Shown piece after piece: positions 1-5,729 of a DNA stretch of 8,476 bases. The notes beneath the pieces are model-generated. The model made no database searches. It had not been told where the DNA came from and saw nothing but the letters and a program-made list of their open reading frames with translations. The stretch is taken from NCBI GenBank assembly GCA_027061705.1, contig JAMOVB010000093.1, positions 1 through 8,476 of the forward strand. Reading direction: 5' to 3'. The stretch's first letter is position 1, and each line of letters starts with the position of its first letter. The stretch comes from Desulfurococcales archaeon. GTDB taxonomy: Archaea > Thermoproteota > Thermoprotei_A > Sulfolobales > NBVN01. The translations under genes were made by a program, and so were the position numbers.

Positions 1-920
1 ATGAACCTCCTAATCAGCTCGAGAGCTCTGGCCTGTCTCCCCGTTAGCTTAGCCTCATCCACGACCGTGAAGTCAGGATCCCCGGGTAAGTAGTCGATTA
101 GCCCTGCCTTAGCCGCCTTACGCAGGGCGAGCTCGAAGACAGCGCTCGTGGGGACTATAACCCTCCCCCTAAGCTCTCTTGAAACTCTCTTGAAGTTATC
201 CTCAGCCTCAGGGATGTCCATCTTATTAGCAACTATCACAATAGGCTTCGCTATCTCCCTCAACCTCCTCATGAATTCCCGAAGGCCTTCCTCACCCCAT
301 GAACTCGGCTTACGGGTCTCTAACCCAGACTCTCTAAGCGCTAAGGCTACGTGTTCCCTCCTTATCGAGAGCCCGGAAACCCTCTTCGCTATAGCATCAA
401 CCACCTGATCCAGGGGCAGGTTATCAAGCCCCCTAGCGAACCTTTCCCAGTCCCTACGTATTATGCCGTAGAACCATTCGTTTATCTCGTACTCTATTGC
501 AAGTATGTCCTCAAGCGGGTCATGCGTCCCAGGCTTAACGGGGTTGCCCTCAGCATCCGTGGATCCCGCCATATCCACTATATGTAGGAGTACGTCTGCC
601 TGCCTTAAGTCATCCATGAACTTATTCCCAAGACCCCTCCCCGTATGGGCGCCTTTAACTAGGCCGGCCACGTCAAGCATTTTAACAGGGATGAACCTAA
701 AGCCCTTAATGCATAGCGAGTTCCTAGGGTTGCAGCCCTTAAGCCCGAGCTCTACGTGGGCGCACCTCCTCCTGACATACCCGACACCTATGTTCGGCTC
801 TATAGTCACGAAGGGCCTGTTCTCAACCCTAGCCGGAACCATCGTAGCTGCTTGGAAGAACGTTGACTTACCTACGTTAGTCTTGCCGACAACGCCGACA
901 AGCGGTGGTGAGGGCGGCAT
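1..920 (-). CDS. ychF: YchF/OLA1-type P-loop NTPase, archaeal form (C-terminus cut by window edge)
   Basis: This is a translation-associated Obg-related NTPase that binds ribosomes in the cytosol. The 306 visible residues show the P-loop GKTNVGKS (residues 12-19), the G3 motif DVAGL (83-87) followed by the family signature GRGLGNKF-DDLRQAD, the G4 motif NKMD (232-235) and a G5-like TSA (258-260). The opening MPPSPPLVGVVGKTNVGKS matches the usual archaeal N-terminus, so the ATG at 918-920 is chosen; an in-frame TTG lies four codons upstream. Archaeal members are roughly 395 residues, so about 90 C-terminal residues, including the expected TGS domain, lie left of the window. Human OLA1 has an altered G4 and prefers ATP. 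The NKMD seen here is the classical guanine-recognition form, so GTP use is plausible but not shown. The gene is divergent from rpl15e. No Shine-Dalgarno site is visible, which suggests a short leader or leaderless mRNA. Confidence 0.95.
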   Translation of the reverse strand, partial: MPPSPPLVGVVGKTNVGKSTFFQAATMVPARVENRPFVTIEPNIGVGYVRRRCAHVELGLKGCNPRNSLCIKGFRFIPVKMLDVAGLVKGAHTGRGLGNKFMDDLRQADVLLHIVDMAGSTDAEGNPVKPGTHDPLEDILAIEYEINEWFYGIIRRDWERFARGLDNLPLDQVVDAIAKRVSGLSIRREHVALALRESGLETRKPSSWGEEGLREFMRRLREIAKPIVIVANKMDIPEAEDNFKRVSRELRGRVIVPTSAVFELALRKAAKAGLIDYLPGDPDFTVVDEAKLTGRQARALELIRRF

Positions 921-950
921 GGGGATCCACAACTCATTACGTGGTGGGGA

Positions 951-960
951 AGTAATTAAG
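951..960 (-). promoter_or_regulatory. Possible TATA-like box for ychF
   Basis: Read on the minus strand the segment is CTTAATTACT. Its centre lies about 36 bases upstream of the ychF ATG, so a start site about 26 bases downstream would give a leader of only about 10 bases. This fits the absence of a Shine-Dalgarno site before ychF. The call rests on base composition and spacing alone. Confidence 0.3.
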
Positions 961-1017
961 GATTGGGTGGGCGGGGGACGCTTTTACAGCGCGCCTACTC
1001 AGTGATTGATGGAATAA

Positions 1018-1025
1018 CTTATAAC
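1018..1025 (+). promoter_or_regulatory. Probable TATA-like box for the rpl15e unit
   Basis: The segment CTTATAAC is the best TATA-like sequence in the divergent intergenic region and is preceded by purine-rich GGAATAA, which could serve as a BRE. A start site about 26 bases downstream (near 1047) would leave a leader of about 21 bases that contains the GGTG Shine-Dalgarno site. A second AT-rich candidate, TACTTAAAG at 1031-1039, would give a leader too short to include that site, so it is less likely. Confidence 0.45.
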
Positions 1026-1056
1026 CTCCATACTTAAAGAGGTAGCAGGCTAGGCA

Positions 1057-1060
1057 GGTG
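1057..1060 (+). promoter_or_regulatory. Shine-Dalgarno site of rpl15e
   Basis: GGTG is complementary to the CACC of the archaeal 16S 3' end. It lies 7 bases before the ATG at 1068, the same spacing seen at other internal genes in this window. It favours ATG 1068 over the GTG at 1065. Confidence 0.6.
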
Positions 1061-1067
1061 TTACGTG

Positions 1068-1739
1068 ATGGCTAGGTCCGCGTACCACTACATGGCAGAG
1101 CTCTGGAAGAGGCCGTACGAAGGCGAGATGCTGCAGATAATGAGGATGAGGTTCATTAAGTGGAGGCGCGAGCCCTCTGTAGTGAGGCTCGAGCACCCCA
1201 CAAGGCTAGACAGGGCTAGGGCGATAGGGTATAAGGCTAAGCAGGGCTTCGTAGTAGTCAGGGTTAAGGTAAGGAAGGGCGGTATGCGGAAGCAGAGACC
1301 GAGATCCGGCAGGAGACCTAAGAGGATGGGTGTATACGGCTACGCGCCAGCCAAGTCCATACAGCTGATAGCTGAGGAGAGGGCAGCGAGGAAGTACCCG
1401 AACCTAGAGGTTCTGGGTTCCTACTACGTCGGTGAGGACGGTATGTACAAGTACTATGAAGTCATACTCGTGGATCCGCACCATCCCGCCATAATCTCGG
1501 ATAAGGACATAAACTGGATAACGCAGCCCTCGCAGAAGGGTAGGGTGTTCCGCGGTAAGACCGCCGCCGGCCGCAGGATGAGGGGTCTGCTAGGAAACCG
1601 CGGCTTGAGAGGCACTCACAAGTGGAAGTGGAAGAAGAAGGCTAAGGAGAGGCGGCTGAAGAAGAGGCATGAGGCGTCGAGAGGCGCTAGGCTGATAGTT
1701 CCGGAGAAGCTTGCGAAGGAACTAGGTATTGAGAAGTGA
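1068..1739 (+). CDS. rpl15e: 50S ribosomal protein L15e (eL15)
   Basis: This is a structural protein of the archaeal large ribosomal subunit and binds 23S rRNA. The 223-residue product opens with the family N-terminus [16 protein letters not shown]. It is very basic, has the conserved stretches around [20 protein letters not shown] (about 42-61) and LVDPHHPAI (about 137-145), and continues into the glycine- and arginine-rich [20 protein letters not shown] region (about 171-190). The length is near the upper end of archaeal L15e because of a tail after the basic region, about residues 201-223. ATG 1068 is chosen because the family begins MA and the GGTG site is correctly spaced. In many archaea L15e leads a block containing COG1325 and RNase P proteins, as it does here. 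Confidence 0.97.
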   Translation: MARSAYHYMAELWKRPYEGEMLQIMRMRFIKWRREPSVVRLEHPTRLDRARAIGYKAKQGFVVVRVKVRKGGMRKQRPRSGRRPKRMGVYGYAPAKSIQLIAEERAARKYPNLEVLGSYYVGEDGMYKYYEVILVDPHHPAIISDKDINWITQPSQKGRVFRGKTAAGRRMRGLLGNRGLRGTHKWKWKKKAKERRLKKRHEASRGARLIVPEKLAKELGIEK

Positions 1740-1740
1740 G

Positions 1741-1747
1741 TATAAAG
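1741..1747 (+). promoter_or_regulatory. Possible internal TATA-like box before the COG1325 gene
   Basis: TATAAAG begins directly after the rpl15e stop codon and is followed by ACTTAAGAAG. It lies about 42 bases before the chosen ATG at 1786, so a start near 1770 would give a leader of about 16 bases. The gene has no visible GGTG site, unlike the genes after it. Both facts agree with a separate start of transcription here, but the box could be chance in an AT-rich gap. Confidence 0.3.
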
Positions 1748-1785
1748 ACTTAAGAAGAGATAGTGATTCAAACCCGGAATGCGGG

Positions 1786-2286
1786 ATGCGGAAGGGCAGT
1801 CAGAAGGCGAGGGTAAGGGTCGATAGGCTAACGCTAAGCGTTTTCTACCATTCAACAGAAGACCCCAGTAAGGTGAGGAAGGCCCTACTCAATCTAGTGC
1901 CGCAGGGCATACGCGGCTCCATACGCATAACCGAGTCCGTAGTTCAGGGCCATTACGGGGATACTATAGGCATACTAACGTTGCTTGTCAGAGGTAGGAG
2001 GGCTGGCGAGATACTTAAGCACATTATATGCGGGCTCGACGAAATAGACAGGAAGATACTGCTGGCAACCATAGCTAATAGGGCGGGGGTAAAGCCGTCG
2101 CACCTACACCTTAGAGTAAGCAAGCAGGAGGCCTACCTCGGAAGGGTAGAGCTCATGGACGGGGACGACATAATTAAGATCTCGGCTACTGTGCTGGGCG
2201 TAAGAAGTGTTGAGGAGCTGAAGGCCTTCATAAAGGCACTGATTGGTGAGTGTGTTGAGGTTCGTGGACATAGCGGCCAGGTCTGA
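1786..2286 (+). CDS. COG1325 RNA-binding protein (PF01877, often labelled 'exosome subunit')
   Basis: The product is a 166-residue cytosolic protein of the archaeal family PF01877/COG1325. The family is predicted to bind RNA and is often found with RNase P and exosome genes; the exosome label comes from gene neighbourhood, not from a demonstrated complex. An N-terminal alpha/beta segment is followed by the family's best motif near the C-terminal third, HLRVSKQEAYLGRVEL then DGDDIIKI (about residues 106-134). ATG 1786 is chosen. The reading frame is open upstream to a TTG at 1729 that would overlap rpl15e, but that extension (RRDSDSNPECG) does not look like the family and has no spaced ribosome site. 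The 3' end overlaps the Rpp30 gene by about 32 bases, so the two are probably translationally coupled. Confidence 0.85.
   Translation: MRKGSQKARVRVDRLTLSVFYHSTEDPSKVRKALLNLVPQGIRGSIRITESVVQGHYGDTIGILTLLVRGRRAGEILKHIICGLDEIDRKILLATIANRAGVKPSHLHLRVSKQEAYLGRVELMDGDDIIKISATVLGVRSVEELKAFIKALIGECVEVRGHSGQV
2245..2248 (+). promoter_or_regulatory. Shine-Dalgarno site of the Rpp30 gene
   Basis: GGTG lies inside the 3' end of the COG1325 gene. It is 6 bases before TTG 2255 but only 3 before GTG 2252. Other genes here use spacings of 7 or 8, so the site favours TTG 2255 as the Rpp30 start. Confidence 0.45.
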
Positions 2287-2860
2287 GGGGGGAGCCCCCG
2301 ACGCGGAGTTGGCGAGGGTGCTAGGCTATGAAGCACTGGCTGTAGAAGGGCTTAAGAGGTATGAGTGCGTCGGCAGGGTCACGCTGGTTCCGCGCCATAC
2401 GTTCACGCTAGACACTCTAAGTAGGGTGCCACGCGGTAACGTGCTCCGCGTCTTCAGAGCGGACTCGAGAGCGCGTCTCAAGCTAACGAACAGGGTCGTA
2501 GCGCTTGCCCACGCCGTCGAAGTTGGTGGGGAGCTACTCGGTAGGCTGGGGCGTAAGGATTTGAGAAAACTGGTCAACACGATTCCGCATGTGATTGTAA
2601 GGGCTGACGAGGTTTACCTCAGATTAACTATGGCAAAATCTCTTGAGGGGCTTGACAGGCTTCTTAGAGCGTATGAGGCCGGTAAGATAGTCCTCAGCAT
2701 AGGCTCCGGCAACGACTACGCAGCACGAACAGGCCTTAAGCACGGCGTAGTTCTAGCCGCCCTGCTCGTAACGTTCGGTTTAAGCGAGGCTAAAGCGCTT
2801 GCCTCCGTAACGTCGAATCCTAAGGAACTCCTTAGGTGCGCCGGCTATGCAGTTAAGTAG
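2255..2860 (+). CDS. rnp3: RNase P protein component 3 (Rpp30)
   Basis: This is a protein subunit of archaeal RNase P, which removes 5' leaders from pre-tRNA. Rpp30 has a PHP-like TIM-barrel fold and in archaea works as a heterotetramer with Pop5 to activate the catalytic RNA core. The roughly 201-residue product starts with the strand RFVDIAA and alternates strands and helices. It ends with the family-typical block SIGSGNDYAARTGLKHGVVLAALL then GLSEAKALASVTSNPKELL (about 147-193), in which the asparagine-proline after the last helix is conserved. The length is normal for archaea. The start is uncertain among TTG 2243, GTG 2252 and TTG 2255; 2255 is preferred from ribosome-site spacing and the family N-terminus. 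The end overlaps the Pop5 gene by 14 bases, so the two partners are encoded back to back. Confidence 0.9.
   Translation: MRFVDIAARSEGGAPDAELARVLGYEALAVEGLKRYECVGRVTLVPRHTFTLDTLSRVPRGNVLRVFRADSRARLKLTNRVVALAHAVEVGGELLGRLGRKDLRKLVNTIPHVIVRADEVYLRLTMAKSLEGLDRLLRAYEAGKIVLSIGSGNDYAARTGLKHGVVLAALLVTFGLSEAKALASVTSNPKELLRCAGYAVK
2835..2838 (+). promoter_or_regulatory. Shine-Dalgarno site that supports the long Pop5 start
   Basis: GGTG sits inside the 3' end of the Rpp30 gene, 8 bases before ATG 2847. It supports translation of Pop5 from 2847, including the hydrophobic N-terminal segment. The later in-frame GTG codons at 3003 and 3042 have no site at this spacing. Confidence 0.6.
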
Positions 2861-3353
2861 TAGTTACTCATGCATAGTGGTTGCGGCGGTGGCGATAGTA
2901 GCGGCGGCATCGTCGCTAGCCATCTCACTACTAACTGCTAGGTCACTCAGCCGCAGGATACGCAGGATCGAGGCACTGGCCTCAGCCCTAACAAGCCGTG
3001 CGGTGAGGTCGTTCATTAAGTCAGCCAATGCTAAGAGGAGGGTGAGGAAGCGCTACCTCGTCGTAAGGGTTGTTGGTAGCGTAGGTAGGGCAGAGCTGAA
3101 TAACCTCTTACTTAACGCCGTACGCACGCTATACGGATCTGTGGCTTCAGGCGTTTACGGAGTTCGTGTCGTCGACTTCGACCAAAGATCCATGACAGCG
3201 ATAGTTAGGTTGAGGAGCGACGGGAGGTGGGCGGTCTTAGCGGCCGTCGGCGCAGTAGAGAGCGTCAGTAAGGGCTCCGTCGCGTTAGTCCCGCTGCGGA
3301 TGTGCGGCACGTTAAGGAAGGCGAGGGAGTACGTGCGCAGGTTAAGGTGCTAG
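2847..3353 (+). CDS. rnp2: RNase P protein component 2 (Pop5) with an N-terminal transmembrane segment
   Basis: Pop5 is the RRM-like partner of Rpp30 in archaeal RNase P. The Pop5 domain covers about residues 66-165. It begins with the family strand RKRYLVVRVVG, then a helix (RAELNNLLLNAVRTLYGS), a strand GVRVVDFDQRSMTAIVRLR, and SVALVPLRMCGTLRKAREY near the end. The first 65 residues are not part of the usual domain. Residues 9-29 form an uncharged stretch (CIVVAAVAIVAAASSLAISLL) long enough to cross a membrane, followed by a highly basic linker with SRRIRR and KRRVRKR. The positive-inside rule would place the RNase P domain in the cytoplasm, tethered to the membrane. ATG 2847 is supported by its GGTG site, the 14-base overlap with the Rpp30 gene and codon use like the neighbours. 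A start at GTG 3042 would give a plain Pop5 but lacks a spaced ribosome site. Confidence 0.85.
   Translation: MQLSSSYSCIVVAAVAIVAAASSLAISLLTARSLSRRIRRIEALASALTSRAVRSFIKSANAKRRVRKRYLVVRVVGSVGRAELNNLLLNAVRTLYGSVASGVYGVRVVDFDQRSMTAIVRLRSDGRWAVLAAVGAVESVSKGSVALVPLRMCGTLRKAREYVRRLRC
3346..3349 (+). promoter_or_regulatory. Shine-Dalgarno site of the COG2521 methyltransferase gene
   Basis: GGTG lies within the last codons of Pop5, 7 bases before ATG 3357. It decides for ATG 3357 over the adjacent GTG at 3360. Confidence 0.55.
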
Positions 3354-3356
3354 GCG

Positions 3357-4259
3357 ATGGTGAGGGAATATGTGTTCAGCCCGGTAAACGTTCCGCTACT
3401 AACACCTCAAGCCGCCGCACGCATAGTTAGGCTCGCAGCCCAGCATGCCGGGGAGGACGTCCTTAGAATCAGCGTTACGCTGGACATAGGCCTCAGCTGG
3501 TCTAACGCCCTACTAAAGCCGGCTGCCGGCGAGGTAGTGCTACCTGATGCGGGCGTTACGCTACCACTAAAGGCGCTGGAGGAGGTCGCGTCATCCACCG
3601 CCGTGCACGTCTTAATTAATGGGGAGCTACGCCCGCTAATGCTATACGACAGTGAGAAACGCAGGCACTACAAACTCAGATCCCTTGGGGAGGACGTAGC
3701 GCCTACACTAGAGATTAACGGGATACACATGCACAGGATTGAAGGCGTGGACCCCATTAGAGACTCGATAGCTAAGGTCAGGGCGCTTGGAAGGCTGCGG
3801 AAAGCGCTGGTGCTCGACGTATGCACCGGTTTGGGCTACACGGCATCGCTCGAGCTAAGGGGCGGTGCGGCAACCGTAATTACTGTAGAGGTCGACGAGA
3901 ACGTGCTTAACCTAGCTAGGTATAACCCGTGGTCAAGAGGATTAAGGTCTGCTAAGATACTGCTTGGCGACGCTACAGAGGTAATTAGGGAGTTGGAGGA
4001 CGGCTCATTCACGCACGTGCTCCACGACCCGCCAAGATTCGCGCTCGCAGGCCATCTATACAGCCTTGAATTCTATAGGGAACTCTACAGGGTCCTCAAA
4101 CCGGGCGGTAAGATATTCCACTACGTCGGAAGCCCCGGCAGGAGAAGGGGTATTAGCTTCGCCAAGGGCGTTAAGGAGAGGCTTAGGGCCGCCGGCTTCG
4201 AACATATTAGGTGGGTTGAGGGGGCCCAAGGCTTCGCCGCACTCAAGCCGAGGTGGTGA
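3357..4259 (+). CDS. COG2521-type archaeal SAM-dependent methyltransferase, substrate unknown
   Basis: The 300-residue cytosolic protein has a family-specific N-terminal half and a Rossmann-fold class I methyltransferase domain from about residue 148. Visible motifs are motif I VLDVCTGLGYTA (152-163), the acidic end of strand 2 in VEVDEN (177-182), the motif III region LLGDA (202-206), motif IV HDPPRF (223-228) and LKPGG (247-251). The segment GIHMHRIEGVDP (122-133), just before the domain, resembles COG2521, a predicted archaeal methyltransferase family. No substrate is known to me. DPPR at motif IV resembles the DPP/NPP forms of many amino- or nucleic-acid methyltransferases, and the gene follows Pop5 after only 3 bases with a good ribosome site. 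An RNA or translation-factor substrate is therefore a reasonable guess, but only that. Confidence 0.85.
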   Translation: MVREYVFSPVNVPLLTPQAAARIVRLAAQHAGEDVLRISVTLDIGLSWSNALLKPAAGEVVLPDAGVTLPLKALEEVASSTAVHVLINGELRPLMLYDSEKRRHYKLRSLGEDVAPTLEINGIHMHRIEGVDPIRDSIAKVRALGRLRKALVLDVCTGLGYTASLELRGGAATVITVEVDENVLNLARYNPWSRGLRSAKILLGDATEVIRELEDGSFTHVLHDPPRFALAGHLYSLEFYRELYRVLKPGGKIFHYVGSPGRRRGISFAKGVKERLRAAGFEHIRWVEGAQGFAALKPRW

Positions 4260-4273
4260 GGCGTAGCTCACAC

Positions 4274-4280
4274 ATTTATT
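4274..4280 (+). promoter_or_regulatory. TATA-like box of the candidate C/D-box RNA
   Basis: ATTTATT is centred about 26-27 bases before position 4304, the first base of the predicted terminal stem of the small RNA. That is the distance expected from an archaeal TATA box to its start site. It is the only clearly AT-rich element in this part of the gap. Confidence 0.4.
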
Positions 4281-4303
4281 TCCTCAGTAGCAACACCCCT
4301 TAA

Positions 4304-4370
4304 GGACGGATGATGAAGCCGCTCCAAAAGGATTGGGAAGGATGAATGACTCGCGACGAACTGAACGTCC
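4304..4370 (+). ncRNA. Candidate C/D-box small RNA (2'-O-methylation guide)
   Basis: Archaeal C/D RNAs bind L7Ae, Nop5 and fibrillarin and direct 2'-O-methylation of rRNA or tRNA. Here an exact C box ATGATGA (4310-4316) and an exact D box CTGA (4361-4364) are 55 bases apart end to end, a typical archaeal size. The flanks can form a five-base-pair terminal stem, GGACG (4304-4308) with CGTCC (4366-4370), with one unpaired G and A at the junction. A C'-like box, ATGAATGA (4342-4349), leaves an 11-base spacer CTCGCGACGAA before the D box, the usual guide length. The D' box is not clear; TTGG at 4333-4336 is the best placed degenerate candidate. A TATA-like box lies at the right distance upstream. 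The weak D' and the irregular C' keep this a candidate. Confidence 0.55.
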
Positions 4371-4391
4371 ACCACACAGTAACGCGTCAAC

Positions 4392-4404
4392 CAAGCCTTG
4401 CTTG
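4392..4404 (+). other. Small hairpin in the gap before the m5C methyltransferase gene
   Basis: CAAGC-CTT-GCTTG can form a five-base-pair hairpin; GCCTT with GAGGC (4395-4408) is an alternative fold of the same segment. There is no T-run after it, so a terminator role is not supported. Apart from this and an AT-rich box, I see nothing else between the small RNA and the next gene. Confidence 0.2.
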
Positions 4405-4412
4405 AGGCCGAT

Positions 4413-4420
4413 GATTAAAC
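4413..4420 (+). promoter_or_regulatory. Possible TATA-like box of the m5C methyltransferase gene
   Basis: GATTAAAC is centred about 26 bases before 4443. Transcription from there would give a leader of about 13 bases before ATG 4457, or an almost leaderless message if GTG 4445 were used. The downstream gene has no spaced GGTG site, which agrees with a short leader. The evidence is composition and spacing only. Confidence 0.3.
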
Positions 4421-4456
4421 CGTCAGTGGCTGAAAGCGTGATGTGTGGGACCCTCA

Positions 4457-5641
4457 ATGAGGCCCGATCGATCCGTACTTAAGGGCGGGCGGCGCTTAAT
4501 CAAAACCCTATCGAGAGTTCTCTATGAAGTTGTCGAGCATCACGTGTCAGTGGACGTCGCGTTTAAGAGAGCGTGTAGGTCAGCATGCGCGGACAGCCTC
4601 GAGGAGCGTGAGGAGTTATACCGCCTAGCCAGGAAGCTGGTCTCAGACTACATTAAACTGACCTGCGTGGTTGGCAGGAAGAAGCCCTACGGAGCATTGG
4701 TTAGGGTGTGGCTTAAGGGAATCCATAACCTTCTGGAAGAAATGCCGCCTTGGTGCAGACTCTCCTACCCGGAGTGGTACTACCGGAAGCTCACCGAGTT
4801 GCTCGGTAGGGAGGAGGCTGAGAAGGTCATGCGGGCTATGGAGGATAGAGTGTGGTGGTTGAGGATTAACACGCTGAGAGGAAGTGTTGAGTACGTCTTA
4901 AGGGAGCTTGAGAGGGAGGGCGTGGAGTTCGAGGTGGATAAGCACTTCCACTACTTAGTCCGCATAGTTAGGTCCCCGAAGCCTGTCAGGCTCCTGCAAC
5001 CTGTTAAGGAGTTTAAGGCGGTTCCGCAGGATAAAGCATCCGTCGCCGTCGTGGAGGCTCTAAACCCTTCCGAAGACGATTTAATAGTCGATATGGCGTC
5101 GGCACCGGGTCTTAAGACCTCGTTAATCATGGCGCTTACAGAGAATAAGGCTAAGGTAGTGGCGGCCGACATTAGCTGGAGGAGAATGCTTAATGAGGTA
5201 GCGCTCCTTAAGAAGCTCGGCGTCGACCTATCTAGAGTGTACTTAACACTCACCGACTCCTCGAGCCTCAACCTGAGAGCACGCGCTGATAAGGTGCTCT
5301 TAGACGCGCCCTGCAGCAATAGCGGAGCAGTTAGTAAGGATCCGGGGGTGAAAGTACACCTAACGCAGTCCAAGATACGTTATTACGCCGGCATACAGAG
5401 GGCGTTACTGAGGAAGGCTATAGAGCTTGGCGAGCTCGTAACGTACTCAACATGTTCAATAATGCCGGAGGAGGGCGAGCTAGTTACCGCATCCGTTCGC
5501 AATGTCGTGAGGTTTCGGAGGGTGTTCAGCTGGGCTAGCCCGGGATACGGCATCGTTGACTTCAGCAATGAGGTAATGAGGTTCTTTCCACATAAGCACG
5601 CGACCGAGGCTTTCTACCTCGCGGTGCTTGAGGTTCGGTAG
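4457..5641 (+). CDS. RsmB/NSUN-family RNA cytosine-5 methyltransferase with NusB-like N-terminal domain
   Basis: This is a SAM-dependent RNA m5C methyltransferase of the COG0144 family (394 residues). Residues about 10-75 are helical and resemble the NusB-like domain of bacterial RsmB. A linker with WLRINTLRG (134-142) leads into the catalytic domain. There the SAM site DMASAPGLKTS (212-222), the acidic residue in AADIS (Asp238) and motif IV DAPCSNSG (283-290, Cys286) precede motif VI TYSTCSIMPEEGE (329-341, Cys333). Family knowledge assigns Cys333 as the nucleophile and Cys286 to product release; both are present, so the enzyme should be active. The target (rRNA or tRNA) cannot be told from sequence. 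ATG 4457 is chosen; an in-frame GTG at 4445 would add four residues. No Shine-Dalgarno site is seen. The C/D-box RNA candidate lies just upstream on the same strand. Confidence 0.92.
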   Translation: MRPDRSVLKGGRRLIKTLSRVLYEVVEHHVSVDVAFKRACRSACADSLEEREELYRLARKLVSDYIKLTCVVGRKKPYGALVRVWLKGIHNLLEEMPPWCRLSYPEWYYRKLTELLGREEAEKVMRAMEDRVWWLRINTLRGSVEYVLRELEREGVEFEVDKHFHYLVRIVRSPKPVRLLQPVKEFKAVPQDKASVAVVEALNPSEDDLIVDMASAPGLKTSLIMALTENKAKVVAADISWRRMLNEVALLKKLGVDLSRVYLTLTDSSSLNLRARADKVLLDAPCSNSGAVSKDPGVKVHLTQSKIRYYAGIQRALLRKAIELGELVTYSTCSIMPEEGELVTASVRNVVRFRRVFSWASPGYGIVDFSNEVMRFFPHKHATEAFYLAVLEVR

Positions 5642-5687
5642 GTGGTTCGCTGAGGAAGTGCTGTACACCCTATCCAAAGTAGGTAAG

Positions 5688-5693
5688 TATAAG
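5688..5693 (+). promoter_or_regulatory. Probable TATA-like box of the methylmalonyl-CoA operon
   Basis: TATAAG within AAGTATAAGATTT is the best promoter-like sequence in the 88-base gap before the mutase genes. A start about 26 bases downstream (near 5716) would give a leader of about 14 bases before ATG 5730. No GGTG site lies in that leader. Confidence 0.45.
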
Positions 5694-5729
5694 ATTTCCT
5701 AGGCGAGTTAATCTAAAGGGCAGGGCCTT

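Noticed and set aside
148..1005. Plus-strand open frames of 78-166 codons opposite ychF
   Set aside because: They are antisense shadows of a clear YchF coding sequence whose motifs are all in the minus-strand frame; their translations are low-complexity and resemble no family.
1002..1016. GTGATTGATGG just before the rpl15e promoter, resembling a C box
   Set aside because: The match to the C-box consensus is poor, and no D box or flanking stem is found at the expected distance before the rpl15e gene.
1729..1785. N-terminal extension of the COG1325 protein from TTG 1729
   Set aside because: It would overlap rpl15e, has no spaced ribosome site, includes the TATA-like segment, and encodes residues unlike the family N-terminus.
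4411..4433. A second C/D-like pair: ATGATTA, a 12-base spacer, then CTGA
   Set aside because: The C box has one mismatch, no flanking stem forms, and no partner C or D' box lies at a suitable distance upstream. The AT-rich part is better explained as a TATA-like box for the next gene.
4423..4433. Small palindrome TCAG-TGG-CTGA
   Set aside because: Four base pairs with a three-base loop are expected by chance in a gap of this size, and no T-run or operator-like repeat accompanies it.
4951..5373. A 140-codon minus-strand frame within the m5C methyltransferase gene
   Set aside because: It lies opposite the SAM site and motif IV of a well-supported gene, has serine- and leucine-rich composition typical of antisense frames, and shows no ribosome site or domain.
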